Shown: positions 35,299 through 44,350, counted from the first letter of the stretch. The stretch: 64,000 nt of DNA from JBBITI01 sp963735055 (GCA_963735055.1 CAVTJN010000019.1:248001-312000); one strand, 5' to 3'. The notes: a model not told the origin generated them from the letters alone. A program made the numbers and translations.

Positions 35299-35538
35299 CT
35301 ATCCAACCCCCAAAAGCACCGCCTTGCCGGGCAGGACGGCGATCTGTTCGCTTGGAATTGAGCTCCACGTCCCCTGCTTTTCTACCAGCACCCATATCTT
35401 GTGGTGCTTCAGGTCCAGCTTGAGGTCAGCGGCCAATCCAACGCCCACCCCGTCAGCGGTCATCACCTCTTTGCCAAGCAGGACCTGCATCAATCCAACA
35501 GCGATCATCAACGTCTGTAAATCCTGCCACAGGTCCAT
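35299..35538 (-). CDS. PRC-barrel-like small protein
   Basis: 79 residues. MDLWQDLQTLMIAVGLMQVL is followed by LGKEVMTADGVGVGLAADLK, KHHKIWVLVEKQG, and SIPSEQIAVLPGKAVLL. The pattern (conserved G-x-E-V, G-x-G-x-(A/V)-(A/D)-(D)-L, a WVLVE strand, then I(P/A)xEQI) is that of PRC-barrel domains, small beta-barrels found in ribosome maturation and photosynthetic proteins. CTAAGGTGACG provides the ribosome site. Likely co-expressed with the SH3-like gene. Confidence 0.65.
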   Translation of the reverse strand: MDLWQDLQTLMIAVGLMQVLLGKEVMTADGVGVGLAADLKLDLKHHKIWVLVEKQGTWSSIPSEQIAVLPGKAVLLGVG

Positions 35539-35664
35539 CTTATCGTCACCTTAGATCACTAAACCTCACCTCTAGTAACGGAAAAACCGGCAAAATGTTA
35601 CCGGCCGTCGGATCACCCGTGAATGAATTGGACCGCAGCGGCTCAGGCAGGCGGCCGCTCCCAG

Positions 35665-36567
35665 TTATCCCGCCCGGGCGTGGACCAGCAAGAGCGGCGT
35701 TTCCCCATGCCGCAGGACTCTTTCGGCAACGTTGCCCAGAATCCAGCGGGCGGGACCGGACCGTCCGTGGGTTGACATAATAACGATGTCGGCGCCTACC
35801 TTCTTGCCCACATCGATAATATCGCCGGCCGCATCAAACCCTGAGGTCACCACACTGCTTGCGTCCAGTCCTTTTTGCTTCAGGGTCTCCTGGAGAGCCG
35901 CCATCTCCGCCTCGACGCGCTTCTTTTCCCCCTGGTCGAATTCGGCGTAAACGGCATGGTATGAACCGCCGCCGGACCCGTCATCGAAGGGGCGGATCAT
36001 GCGGGCCATCTGGAAGAGGGTGACGCCGGCTTTCAGCTTACCCGCCAGTTCCTCACCGACCGGCAGGGCCAGTTTGCTGAGGTCGGAACCGTCCAGCGGT
36101 ATCAGTACCCGGTTAATGAGATGGTCCTTCTCCCCGCGGCGCGGCACGTTCTGCGGCCGGATGAGCAATACCGGTACTGGTACGGTCCGGCAGACATGAT
36201 CGGCCACGCTCCCGAGCATCTTGCCGACTCGAAGACCGGAGGCCCCCACCGCCGCCATGACGATCAAGTCCAGGTCATTGTTCGCGACGAGTTTACAGAT
36301 GTTCTCGGCCGGTTCGCCGGCCTCGACTCTGGCGGTCACGGTGACCGCCCCGGCCCGCGGCAGGCCGCGCTCCAAATTTGTCCGTAGCTTGGCCGAAAGG
36401 CTTTCCAGATAGACCTGGTGCATGCGCTCCTGGGACCGGTGCTCTTCAGGGTGCGCGTGGTACAGTACGATCTCGGAGCCGAATGCCTTGGCCAACTCCT
36501 CAGCGTAAGGAATGGCAGTCTCGCCAACTTCCGAACCATCGAGTGGCAACAGTATTCTGCTGAACAT
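35665..36567 (-). CDS. Tandem universal stress protein (two UspA domains)
   Basis: 300 residues from ATG 36567 (AAGGAGGGGTC upstream; an in-frame ATG at 36594 lacks this). Domain 1 (1-150) begins FSRILLPLDGSEVGETAIPY and has the ATP-loop VGASGLRVGKMLGSVADHV. Domain 2 (about 160-300) has LINRVLIPLDGSDLSKLALP and HGRSGPARWILGNVAERVL. Both retain the G-x2-G-x(8-9)-G-(S/N) nucleotide loop. It is cytoplasmic and expected to respond to starvation or stress. It is read away from the phage module that begins just to its right. Confidence 0.93.
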   Translation of the reverse strand: MFSRILLPLDGSEVGETAIPYAEELAKAFGSEIVLYHAHPEEHRSQERMHQVYLESLSAKLRTNLERGLPRAGAVTVTARVEAGEPAENICKLVANNDLDLIVMAAVGASGLRVGKMLGSVADHVCRTVPVPVLLIRPQNVPRRGEKDHLINRVLIPLDGSDLSKLALPVGEELAGKLKAGVTLFQMARMIRPFDDGSGGGSYHAVYAEFDQGEKKRVEAEMAALQETLKQKGLDASSVVTSGFDAAGDIIDVGKKVGADIVIMSTHGRSGPARWILGNVAERVLRHGETPLLLVHARAG

Positions 36568-36753
36568 GACCCCTCCTTTGTTGGCGGCAACCATCGATCA
36601 TCGGGTACAAGTAGCTATTGTACTGAGGGCACTGGCGAACGGTCAGGTGGCCCAGGCCCGATCGCGGCGACGATGCCCCACCGAAAGGCCGGGGGCGGGG
36701 TGTACAGTAAATGCGGGTGTTTGTGCCTGGATGCCGGAATTGCCGGCGGCATA

Positions 36754-36782
36754 TTGACAAGAATCTGAGGCTGTGGTAGTAT
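36754..36782 (+). promoter_or_regulatory. Sigma-70 promoter upstream of phage module
   Basis: TTGACA, a 17-base spacer and TAGTAT, a near-consensus promoter pointing toward the terminase genes. The predicted transcript start is about 36789, only about 30 bases before the first of two terminators. Confidence 0.7.
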
Positions 36783-36819
36783 TTAGAGTGTCGGGAAGGT
36801 GTGACTTCTCCCGGCAATC

Positions 36820-36843
36820 AGCCGCTCTGGGAGCGGCTTTTTT
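36820..36843 (+). terminator. Intrinsic terminator 1 before terminase
   Basis: AGCCGCTC, loop TGG, GAGCGGCT, then a T-run. It lies between the promoter at 36754 and the terminase small-subunit gene. Confidence 0.85.
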
Positions 36844-36863
36844 GTTGCCCGCGGCACCTGCGG

Positions 36864-36893
36864 CCCGCCGGATTCCGGCGGGCTTTTTGTTTT
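36864..36893 (+). terminator. Intrinsic terminator 2 before terminase
   Basis: CCCGCCGG, loop ATT, CCGGCGGG, then CTTTTTGTTTT. It ends just before the AAGGAGG ribosome site of the terminase gene, giving two terminators in tandem. Confidence 0.85.
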
Positions 36894-36904
36894 AAGGAGG
36901 CGGT

Positions 36905-37453
36905 ATGTCCGATTTCATCAACAGCCGGCAGGAGGCGTTCTGTATCAAGTACCTGGAGCTCGGTAATTTCAGGGAGGCGGCGATAGCTGCCGGCTACCGC
37001 GCCAGGAGTGCCCGCAACGCGGGCTGGCGCAGTATGAAGAATCCTCGGATCGCCGCCCGGATCAATGAACTGCGGCGGCGCACCGAGGATGCGGCGGTGG
37101 TCAAGATACTGGAGCGCAAGCGCATCCTGAGTGAAATTGCTCGGGCCCGTATCACCGACTACCTGAATGACGCCGGCGACGGCCTGGCCGTGGACCGGGG
37201 TATCGTAAACGCCGGGGCGGTGGCCGAGGTCAGCGTGCAGACCCGGTTGGGCAGGGACGGGCAGGCGGGGAGCGTCGTCACGCGGCTGAAGCTGCACGAT
37301 CCGGTCCGGGCGATTGACCTGCTTAACAGGATGGAGGGGCTCTACACCGACGCGGAGTCCCCGGGTACCCCGGCTATCCGTATCACTGAGGTCGTTATGG
37401 TCCGTCCGGAACCGGCCCGGCTGGAAGCGCCGGAGGCCGGCACCGGCGGTTGA
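36905..37453 (+). CDS. terS: Phage terminase small subunit
   Basis: 182 residues with AAGGAGG upstream. The N-terminal Terminase_2-type HTH reads INSRQEAFCIKYLELGNFRE then AAIAAGYRARSARNAG and MKNPRIAARINELRRR, typical of small terminase subunits that recognise phage DNA for packaging. The C-terminal half is acidic/Pro-rich and probably binds the large subunit. It overlaps the large-subunit start by four bases. It opens the head-gene cluster. Confidence 0.9.
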   Translation: MSDFINSRQEAFCIKYLELGNFREAAIAAGYRARSARNAGWRSMKNPRIAARINELRRRTEDAAVVKILERKRILSEIARARITDYLNDAGDGLAVDRGIVNAGAVAEVSVQTRLGRDGQAGSVVTRLKLHDPVRAIDLLNRMEGLYTDAESPGTPAIRITEVVMVRPEPARLEAPEAGTGG

Positions 37454-38784
37454 CCGTGCCCTCGCAAGCCGGACCCGCCGCGGGCCATTCTTTCAGAAAA
37501 GTGGAGGGGGGCAAACTCTATTTCGACCCCCACCCCGGCCAGCTCCGCGTCATGGACTCGAAGGCCCGCATTGTGGCCATGCTGGCGGGCACCCAGGGCG
37601 GCAAGACGGTCCTCGGCCCGCACTGGATGCACCGTGAGATCGTCGGTGGGCTCTTGCCCGATCGTAGCCCGGACCCGCGCTTCCCAGCGCGGGGTGAGGG
37701 TGACTATCTGGTCGGGACCGCTACCTTCCCGCTGCTGAACCTGAAACTGCTGTCGGAGTATCGCCTGGTCTTTTGCGAACTGCTGCACTGGGGTAAGTAC
37801 GCCGAGCGCAATGGTACCCACGTTATCACCTCGATAGACGGGAAGAGCCGGATCATCTTCTTCTCGGCCACCAACCCGGAGTCCATCGAGTCGGCCACGG
37901 CAAAGGCGGCCCACCTGGACGAGGCGGGGCAGAAGCAGTTCCGCCAGGATACCTGGCAGGCGGTCAACCGTCGCCTGGCCATCAACCGGGGGCGCATCCT
38001 GATCACCACCACGCTGTACACCCTGGGCTGGCTGAAGACGGACGTCTACGACAGGTGGCGTGCCGGCGATAGCGACATCGAGGTAGTCCAGTTCGACTCG
38101 ACCGCCAATCCGGCCTATCCCCTCGAGGAGTACGAACGGGCGAAGTCATCGCTCCCGCCCTGGAAGTTCGCCATGTTCAACCGGGGCCGCTACGAGACGC
38201 CGGCCGGTCTGGTGCACGACTCCTTCTCGGCGGACGACATCATCGACCGCTTCCCGATACCGAAGGACTGGCTGGTGTATGTGGGCCATGACTTCGGCCT
38301 CGCCAACCCGGCCGCTCTGTTCACCGCTCAGAACCCGGCCAGCGGCGAGTTGTTCTACTGGCACGAATACCTGCCCGGGTCGGGCAAGTCGGTCCATGAC
38401 CACGTTGAGGCGTGGCAGAAGATCGTCGCCGGCTACAACGTCATCGCCCGGGTCGGCGGTAACCACCAGGAGCAGGAGACCCGCGATGCTTACACCGCCC
38501 ACGGCTGGCATATCCTCGAGCCCCGGCAGCGGTCGGTGGCCGAACAGGTCCTGAGAGTGATCGGCCGGGAGCGGCTGCACAAGATCAAGGTCTTCCGGGA
38601 CCTGCGCGAGATCATCGAGGAGAAGCAGACCTTTTCCTACGAGCTGGACGACAAGTACCAGCCCACCGACAAGTATGAGGACGAGGCCGGCAGGCACCTG
38701 CTGGCGGCAGAAAGATACCTGCACACCTACTTCACGCCGGAGACGGCCGTCAAGCGCACCTCAAGGGTGACCTACGGAGCATAA
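37450..38784 (+). CDS. terL: Phage terminase large subunit
   Basis: 444 residues starting at TTG 37450, overlapping the previous stop (TTGA). The ATPase part has AMLAGTQGGKTVLGP (Walker A, residues about 43-50) and AKAAHLDEAGQKQFRQDTWQ (Walker B with Asp-Glu). The C-terminal RNase H-like nuclease has YVGHDFGLANPAALFTAQN and later acidic residues (DKYEDEAGRHLLAAERYLH). It is the motor that cuts and packages DNA into proheads. Length and motifs look intact. Confidence 0.92.
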   Translation: MTVPSQAGPAAGHSFRKVEGGKLYFDPHPGQLRVMDSKARIVAMLAGTQGGKTVLGPHWMHREIVGGLLPDRSPDPRFPARGEGDYLVGTATFPLLNLKLLSEYRLVFCELLHWGKYAERNGTHVITSIDGKSRIIFFSATNPESIESATAKAAHLDEAGQKQFRQDTWQAVNRRLAINRGRILITTTLYTLGWLKTDVYDRWRAGDSDIEVVQFDSTANPAYPLEEYERAKSSLPPWKFAMFNRGRYETPAGLVHDSFSADDIIDRFPIPKDWLVYVGHDFGLANPAALFTAQNPASGELFYWHEYLPGSGKSVHDHVEAWQKIVAGYNVIARVGGNHQEQETRDAYTAHGWHILEPRQRSVAEQVLRVIGRERLHKIKVFRDLREIIEEKQTFSYELDDKYQPTDKYEDEAGRHLLAAERYLHTYFTPETAVKRTSRVTYGA

Positions 38785-38785
38785 G

Positions 38786-40531
38786 ATGTCAGACACCGAC
38801 ACGCTGAAAATGATAATGGCCCGGGAGTCCGAATTGTCCGGGCTGTATGCCCGCATGGACCAGGACAGAGACAACGCCCAACTGAAACAGTACACGCTGA
38901 CCGGCTTCGACCAGTGGAAGGACAAGGAGATACCGCGGACGGTCTCGGTAACCATGAACGAGCCGGCCGTCTTCGCCAACTCTATCATCTCGGTCCTGCA
39001 GGGGGCGAAGCGGCAGACCACCGTCGAAGGTCTCTCGGACACGGCTAACCGCAAGATTGAGACTTTCCTGGATGATGTCTTCTACACGGCCGACCAGCGG
39101 CTGCAGAAGCGCAACATCGCCGGGCTTTGGGCATGGGTCTGCAACCACATCGCACTCCGGGGGCCAATCGGGGCGCGCTGGACGTTCGATCCGGACGGAC
39201 GGCCCAACTGCCTGCCGGTGGATATGCGCTACTGCCCGTTCGACCTGGACCTTCGGGAGGGGATGGGATGGGTGGCCAACCACACCACGCGCTCGGTGGC
39301 GGCCATCAAGCAGGAGTACCCGGAGATAATCGGCCTGCCCGACTTTCAGGGCAATATGAGCGTCTATGACTACTGGGACGCCGACAAGAACCGGGTCTAT
39401 GTCGCCGGTCCGGCCGTAGGTGGCCAGGCCGGAGGTATCCTGGCGGTCGAACGAAAGAATCCCTACGGCCTTGTGCCCTTCGCCATTCAATTCCCGTCGA
39501 CCGGCTTCATGCTGCTCGACGAGGGCTACCTGGAGCACGCGGGGGAGTCGATCTTCTTCATGGTGCGCGGGCTCTATGCCGAGTGGAACCGGCTGATGTC
39601 GATTCAGCAGACGCGGGCCCTGGAAGTGGTCCGGCCGCCTTACGTCCACCAGACGAAGGAGCCGGGTGGGGAACCGCAACCCTATCCGCACCAGATCGGC
39701 TCGAACTTGGAGGTGGGGGAGGGGGAGGTCCCGGTGCTGCTTCAGACTCAGGACATAAGCCGTATGTTTCAGGGGGCGGAAGCGGGCATGAGTAGGGCCA
39801 TTCACAAGGGCTCGGTCAACATCACTGACATGGCCGACGTCTCGGGGGCCCGGAATGCTTCCTGGGTGACCGAGCAGACGCTGATCCGGGACAAGATTCT
39901 CGTCCCGCGGACTCAGGCGCTGGAGATGTTCTACCGGCAATTGGCGGACCTCATCATCCGGGAGGCCCGGGTGTCGAATCTGGACAAGGTGCGGCTGGGC
40001 CGCGCGGCGGACCGGCGGACCTATTCGGTGGCTGATCTAGCGGATCCCGACACGTACACGATTAGCTTTCGCTACATGCCGGACAACCCACACCAGAAGC
40101 TGGCCAACTACTCGGTCGGTATTGCGCTCAAGGGGACGCTTTCGGAAGATACCATCATCCGCGATATCTTCCAGGTGGCCGACCCTGACGGTGAGATCGA
40201 CAAGCTGCGGAGCGAAGAGGCCCGCAGGAGCAACTCGGTCATCTTCTATTATGACCTGTCAGCCCGCTCGCTGGACGTAGCCAAGACGAAGACCGGGGAA
40301 GAGAAGAAACGCCTGCTGAGACAGGCCCGTCTCCTGGCCGACGCCATGGTGGAAGAGATCAAACGGCGGAAGATGCAGTCAGTTGATAGGCCTGCTATGC
40401 CGCCGGCGAGACCGAACACGCTTGAAGCGCCCAAGGGTAGTCAACAGGCGCTTCTGGCTATGCCCTCCATGATGGGTAACCAGGGGAACGGCAAGCAACC
40501 ACAACCCGCGGAGGTGAGCAATGGTCAATAG
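38786..40531 (+). CDS. Phage portal protein
   Basis: 581 residues starting 2 bases after the terminase stop. Position between terminase and scaffold and the size are those of a portal. Visible features: an N-terminal helical region (KMIMARESELSGLYARMDQD), a central RWTFDPDGRPNCLPVDMRYC, and a long C-terminal part with IKRRKMQSVDRPAMPPARPN and a Gln/Pro-rich tail. Portal subunits form the dodecameric ring through which DNA is packaged. I could not assign a closer family from sequence alone. Confidence 0.82.
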   Translation: MSDTDTLKMIMARESELSGLYARMDQDRDNAQLKQYTLTGFDQWKDKEIPRTVSVTMNEPAVFANSIISVLQGAKRQTTVEGLSDTANRKIETFLDDVFYTADQRLQKRNIAGLWAWVCNHIALRGPIGARWTFDPDGRPNCLPVDMRYCPFDLDLREGMGWVANHTTRSVAAIKQEYPEIIGLPDFQGNMSVYDYWDADKNRVYVAGPAVGGQAGGILAVERKNPYGLVPFAIQFPSTGFMLLDEGYLEHAGESIFFMVRGLYAEWNRLMSIQQTRALEVVRPPYVHQTKEPGGEPQPYPHQIGSNLEVGEGEVPVLLQTQDISRMFQGAEAGMSRAIHKGSVNITDMADVSGARNASWVTEQTLIRDKILVPRTQALEMFYRQLADLIIREARVSNLDKVRLGRAADRRTYSVADLADPDTYTISFRYMPDNPHQKLANYSVGIALKGTLSEDTIIRDIFQVADPDGEIDKLRSEEARRSNSVIFYYDLSARSLDVAKTKTGEEKKRLLRQARLLADAMVEEIKRRKMQSVDRPAMPPARPNTLEAPKGSQQALLAMPSMMGNQGNGKQPQPAEVSNGQ

Positions 40532-40751
40532 TCTGAATCCGAACCGGCGAGGCGATCCGCGCAGGATACTGGGGCCGAATCCCGGGTACAGCGGTTCGGT
40601 CGTCGTCCATAGCGACTCATTCACGCAGGACGATCTGGACCGGATGTACGACGAGGCGATGGCATGGGAGCCGCCCCCTCCCGGAATGCCGGGGGCACCG
40701 GCGCCAGGAATGCCGACGGCCGGAGCGCCCCAAGCTGAACCGCGGGCCTGA
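40521..40751 (+). CDS. Small phage protein, Pro-rich
   Basis: 76 residues overlapping the portal end by 11 bases, with CGGAGGTGAGC upstream. The N-terminal half is polar (NPNRRGDPRRILGPNPGYSG, then DDLDRMYDEAMAWE) and the C-terminal half repeats PGMPGAPAPGMP. Similar short proteins often sit between portal and scaffold genes; role unknown. Confidence 0.6.
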   Translation: MVNSLNPNRRGDPRRILGPNPGYSGSVVVHSDSFTQDDLDRMYDEAMAWEPPPPGMPGAPAPGMPTAGAPQAEPRA

Positions 40752-40793
40752 CGGAATATGAACGTACAGGCCCTTCGTATTTTAGGAGGATTC

Positions 40794-41435
40794 ATGGACG
40801 GAACTGAAGAAACGGCGGGACGCTCTTCCGTAGAGGGAAAGTCTTCCACCGCGACCAAAGACCCTTCAACCACAACCCAAACGTATACCCAGGAACAGGT
40901 AGAGAAGCTCGTGAATGAGCGGCACTCGAAGCTGGACAAGACGATTGCCCAACTCACCAAAGAGCGGGACAGCTTCAAAGCCTCGCACGACTCCCTTTCT
41001 GCACAGTTTGCGGACCTGCAGCGACGGATTGACGAGGTAGACGAAGCGAAGTACAAGGACGACCCGGACCAGCTCGACATCTTCCAGCGGCGCAAGAAGC
41101 TGCTGGCGGAGCAGGCAGCCCTCAAGGCGGAACGTGATGCCCTGGCCAAAGAGAAGCAGGACAACGCCGAACGCCTGGCGAAGGCCGCCGAGGTTGAATG
41201 GGATGGGACCGTGCTTGAGATTGCCACCGCTGCCAAAGGCGACGCCGCCAAACTCAAAGAGAAGGCAGCACAGTACGGCATTACGGACGCCGGGAAACTG
41301 CGCGGCCTGGCGTCTGACCTGTGGCCGGCCGGCATCACACCTGATTCGGGGCAGACGAGTGGGGGTAGTACCGGACTTCCCGCCGATGCGTCCAGCAGGG
41401 ACCGCATCGCCAAAGGACTCAAAGACTGGAAATAA
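40794..41435 (+). CDS. Phage scaffold protein
   Basis: 213 residues from ATG 40794, which has TAGGAGG upstream; an in-frame ATG at 40758 lacks one. Residues about 20-140 are a strongly charged coiled coil (EKLVNERHSKLDKTIAQLTK; RRKKLLAEQAALKAERDALA), with Ser/Thr-rich ends. Coiled-coil, acidic, between portal and major capsid, it fits a capsid-assembly scaffold. Confidence 0.8.
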   Translation: MDGTEETAGRSSVEGKSSTATKDPSTTTQTYTQEQVEKLVNERHSKLDKTIAQLTKERDSFKASHDSLSAQFADLQRRIDEVDEAKYKDDPDQLDIFQRRKKLLAEQAALKAERDALAKEKQDNAERLAKAAEVEWDGTVLEIATAAKGDAAKLKEKAAQYGITDAGKLRGLASDLWPAGITPDSGQTSGGSTGLPADASSRDRIAKGLKDWK

Positions 41436-41449
41436 TCTGGAGGTAACAC

Positions 41450-42472
41450 ATGGCAGCGACACTGGCTGAATACAAATACCTGGGCAACGCGGCCGAGGTA
41501 CGGCGCGGGATCGCCATCACCATCGTCAGGGAATTCCCCTGGCTGGCCCGCATGCCCTTCGTGGAGATCAACAACAACGCTTCCCGGTACAAGATGGAAC
41601 TGGCCGCCGCCGCCGCCGGGACCTACGAAGTAGGCGAGACCTGGATCGAAGGCACGCCGACCTGGGAATACCGGGATGCCAACCTCTCCATCCTGGGCGG
41701 AGATGCCGACGATGACAATTTCGGCAAGCTGTCCGCCAACGGCGAAGACACCATGGCCGCCATGGTCGAATTGAAGAGCAAGGCCGTGGCCAACTGGTTC
41801 GCCCAGCTCTGTATTCTGGGACGGACCACCGCGGTGGCGACGTACAGCGCCGAGAAGAACTTCAAGGGTCTGCTGCGTTTGCTGTGCGAGGCCGAATCCT
41901 CGACCGCCACCGACCTTGACGGAGCCTTGTACTCCGCAATCGGGGCAGCCAACAATGCCCAGGTCATTCAGGCGGCCTCCGGCGCCTCGGCGACCCTTAC
42001 CCTGGACATGGTTGACGTTCTGGTTGACCTCGTGAAACCGAAGCCGACCACGCTCGTGATGAACCGGCTGATGAGGCGCAAGCTGGCGTCTCTCGCCCGG
42101 GCCGCCGGCAACAACCTGCAGCACGACACCGATGCCCTGGGCATGCCGGTGACGCGGTACGGCGAGCAGGAAGTCCTGGTCGACGACTATACCCCGGTCA
42201 ACTTCCCCGATCCGTCGGCCCTGGTGTCCGCTCCTGCATCCTACACCCCGACCACGGCTGTGGCCGCCGGCAACGACACCTCGCCGATCTTCGCCGTCCG
42301 CTTCGCTGAGGACGGGCTGTGCGGCATCAACGGCGAAGGCATGATCCAGGTCGAGAAGTTCGACAAGCTGGAGACCAAGGATGCCAGGCGGGTCCGCATC
42401 AAGTTCTACGCTGGTATGCGCCTGACCAACAAACTGGCGGCCGCCGGCCTGTTCTCGGCCACGGCAACCTAA
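41450..42472 (+). CDS. Phage major capsid protein
   Basis: 340 residues with TCTGGAGGTAAC upstream. It lies directly after the scaffold gene and has the composition and size of an HK97-fold major capsid protein; segments include IVREFPWLARMPFVEINNNA, LVDLVKPKPTTLVMNRLMRR and a late FAVRFAEDGLCGINGEGMIQ. Most homologues of this kind come from siphophages and prophages. No frame defects. Confidence 0.85.
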   Translation: MAATLAEYKYLGNAAEVRRGIAITIVREFPWLARMPFVEINNNASRYKMELAAAAAGTYEVGETWIEGTPTWEYRDANLSILGGDADDDNFGKLSANGEDTMAAMVELKSKAVANWFAQLCILGRTTAVATYSAEKNFKGLLRLLCEAESSTATDLDGALYSAIGAANNAQVIQAASGASATLTLDMVDVLVDLVKPKPTTLVMNRLMRRKLASLARAAGNNLQHDTDALGMPVTRYGEQEVLVDDYTPVNFPDPSALVSAPASYTPTTAVAAGNDTSPIFAVRFAEDGLCGINGEGMIQVEKFDKLETKDARRVRIKFYAGMRLTNKLAAAGLFSATAT

Positions 42473-42493
42473 TCCAACAAGGAGAAATGAAAC

Positions 42494-43027
42494 ATGGCAT
42501 CACCTAGCGTACCCATTCAAATGACCTTTGACACCAGCAAGACCGCCGACAGCACGGGGGCTACGCGTTCGTTCTGGATGCGATTCCCCGGTCTGCGCGG
42601 TGCCTCCGACGTAGATGCGGCCGCCATCTGCTACTACCGGGAGAATCCCTACGGGGAAGACCTGGTGGTAATCGGTGGCCTGGCGATCGTGACCACTGCC
42701 TCCGGCAACGTGGCCACCGACATGGACATCGGCCTGGGCGATAACGCCGCGGGCTCGAACCTCGGCGCCGAGATTGCCGACGGCATGGTTGCCGCTACCC
42801 TCAACACGGCAGGCGTCAAAAGGCTGATGGCGCCCCTCGTCCTGGCGACTCCCCCGGCGGCTCCGATCTGGAAGGCGAAAGGGACCTCGACCGATGCTTT
42901 CCTGGGCATTATCCAGAGGGGCGACGTGGATGCGTCCGCCCTGCGCTGGACGCTGTGCCTGCATGTGGTCCCCTACGTGGACCTGATCAACTCCAACATC
43001 GAACTCGGCGCACTCACCGTAGCCTAG
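42494..43027 (+). CDS. Phage structural protein, unknown
   Basis: 177 residues with AAGGAGAAATG upstream. It follows the capsid gene by 21 bases. The sequence is beta-rich (VPIQMTFDTSKTADSTGATR; DLVVIGGLAIVTTASGNVAT; WTLCLHVVPYVDLINSNIEL), consistent with a decoration or head-stabilising protein. I do not recognise the family. Confidence 0.65.
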   Translation: MASPSVPIQMTFDTSKTADSTGATRSFWMRFPGLRGASDVDAAAICYYRENPYGEDLVVIGGLAIVTTASGNVATDMDIGLGDNAAGSNLGAEIADGMVAATLNTAGVKRLMAPLVLATPPAAPIWKAKGTSTDAFLGIIQRGDVDASALRWTLCLHVVPYVDLINSNIELGALTVA

Positions 43028-43086
43028 CAGCTGGTCTGGGAGCGGGGCTGCCCCGCTCCCAGACGTACAGAAAGAGAAACTGACAG

Positions 43087-43386
43087 ATGGAGGGTTTAGT
43101 GTCAGAGATACCGGAGATCACGTTCAACGAGTTCCATACGCTTAAGGCCGGGCAGATCCGGGAGATGAAGTCGGTCATCGTGACCGCGGACGGCGAGCGG
43201 CTGTTTACGGCCGTAATCGTTCCTCAGAACGTGGGCATGGCCATAACGGACGACATAAACATCCGCGCCGAATACCTCGGGGCCCGGGCCAACACCGTAG
43301 GGGGAAAACACCCGGACGAGGTGATGGCCGTCGGCGGTCAGCCGTCAGCTGACAGTCGTCAGGATTTGCTGAAAGCTGATCGCTGA
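43087..43386 (+). CDS. Small phage protein, unknown
   Basis: 99 residues from ATG 43087; a GTG at 43099 has a better-placed GGAGGG and may be the true start. The core reads EITFNEFHTLKAGQIREMKS, VIVTADGERLFTAVIVP and a C-terminal stretch encoded by a local repeat (see 43345-43395). Head-region position suggests a minor structural role. The C-terminal 15 residues may be a recent addition by the repeat. Confidence 0.55.
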   Translation: MEGLVSEIPEITFNEFHTLKAGQIREMKSVIVTADGERLFTAVIVPQNVGMAITDDINIRAEYLGARANTVGGKHPDEVMAVGGQPSADSRQDLLKADR

Positions 43387-43395
43387 AAGCTGTTG
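43345..43395. repeat. Short tandem GCTGA-type repeat
   Basis: Alternating CAGCCGTCAGCTGACAGTC and GCTGAAAGCTGATCGC units covering the end of the preceding gene. Similar dispersed GCTGAAAGC repeats are common intergenic elements in bacterial draft genomes, so this looks like an inserted repeat. Confidence 0.5.
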
Positions 43396-43416
43396 GCTGA
43401 GGGAGGTGAAGAGATA

Positions 43417-43620
43417 GTGCCGCTCTTCGAATTCAGCTGTGACAAGTGCGGCCGGTTTGAGGCAGCGCGGCGGTACGACCAACTCAGCTCCGTTCGATGC
43501 CCGGCTTGCCGGGGGGAGGTGCGGCGGGTGTACTCCCCGCTGGCCTTCTCCTTCGGCTGGCGGCTCTCTGACGAGAGCCACGAGCGGGGTCATAAAGACC
43601 AACTGGTAAAAGACATCTAG
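43417..43620 (+). CDS. FmdB-type zinc ribbon protein
   Basis: 67 residues from GTG 43417 (GGGAGGTG upstream). VPLFEFSCDKCGRFEAARRY and SSVRCPACRGEVRRVYSP form the C-x2-C ... C-x2-C ribbon of the FmdB/putative regulatory protein family. A short polar tail follows. Such small ribbons occur both in chromosomes and in phage head regions. Function unknown. Confidence 0.75.
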   Translation: MPLFEFSCDKCGRFEAARRYDQLSSVRCPACRGEVRRVYSPLAFSFGWRLSDESHERGHKDQLVKDI

Positions 43621-43639
43621 TTGAATGCGCAAAGGAAGA

Positions 43640-43768
43640 TGGTCAAGGGGACACGCGACTGCTGTGCCCTTCGACAAGCTCAGGGTGAGTGGATCGGGGG
43701 ATTCGGCGCCGCTCATGGTGAGCATGTCGAACCAAGCGGCGGGGGCCCCGGTCTCATCCCCTTGACCA
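43640..43768. mobile_element. MITE-like element with 12-base terminal inverted repeats
   Basis: Perfect ends TGGTCAAGGGGA (43640-43651) and TCCCCTTGACCA (43757-43768) bound 129 bases with no gene. The interior holds CCCTTCGACAAGCTCAGG, which recurs inverted at the copy near 46057. Another copy with the same ends is at 48586-48694. No target-site duplication was identified. Confidence 0.7.
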
Positions 43769-43798
43769 CCCTCCGCTAACGCTTCGGGGAGGTGAACT

Positions 43799-44347
43799 AT
43801 GGTTGACTCAGCTTTGTTTGATCCTTATGGGCGGCCGCGGACCCAACCACTCCAGCGAGAGCCGTTCCTCTTCCGGCCCGGGTCTGCCGCCCTGGCCAGC
43901 GGGGCAGTAGCATCGGGGACTCGCAGCGGTGGGGCAACGGTCAATTCGGGGGCTTCGGCTGATACCACCGTCTGGGGGACGGAGGTTGTCTATGCCCCGG
44001 CCCGGTCCGGCAAGATCGACGGCCTGGCCAGTGGGGGGGTTGTCTCCGGCCAGTTGACTATCGGCATCGTCGCTTCCGGCGCCACGCCCAACGGTAAACT
44101 GACGGCCCGAATCCGTAACCAGGACGGTACCTGGACAACCTTCCTGGCTTTGACCGGAGCGCTCGCTCTCAGCACCACCGAAATCTTCAAGACCTACGAC
44201 ATCCCCTATCTCTTGACCACCGCTGACTTCAACGCCGTGCCCTTTGGCCTGGCTATCGGCGTGCAGTCGGACTCGGCGGACAATACCGCCACCGCCCGCA
44301 TCATGGAATCCAGTTACCTGCAAGGTGAATTCGAGCCCGGCACGTAG
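43799..44347 (+). CDS. Phage structural protein, beta-rich
   Basis: 182 residues; GGGGAGGTG upstream. Gly/Ser-rich N-terminus (GAVASGTRSGGATVNSGAS), then beta-rich segments (VTIGIVASGATPNGKLTAR-like region and TWTTFLALTGALALSTTEIF) and an acidic C-terminus. Located between head and tail-like genes. It probably belongs to the virion surface. Family not recognised. Confidence 0.6.
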   Translation: MVDSALFDPYGRPRTQPLQREPFLFRPGSAALASGAVASGTRSGGATVNSGASADTTVWGTEVVYAPARSGKIDGLASGGVVSGQLTIGIVASGATPNGKLTARIRNQDGTWTTFLALTGALALSTTEIFKTYDIPYLLTTADFNAVPFGLAIGVQSDSADNTATARIMESSYLQGEFEPGT

Positions 44348-44350
44348 GCT

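Noticed and set aside
40379..42124. 581-residue open frame opposite portal, scaffold and capsid
   Set aside because: It crosses several well-supported phage genes and has no domain-like sequence.
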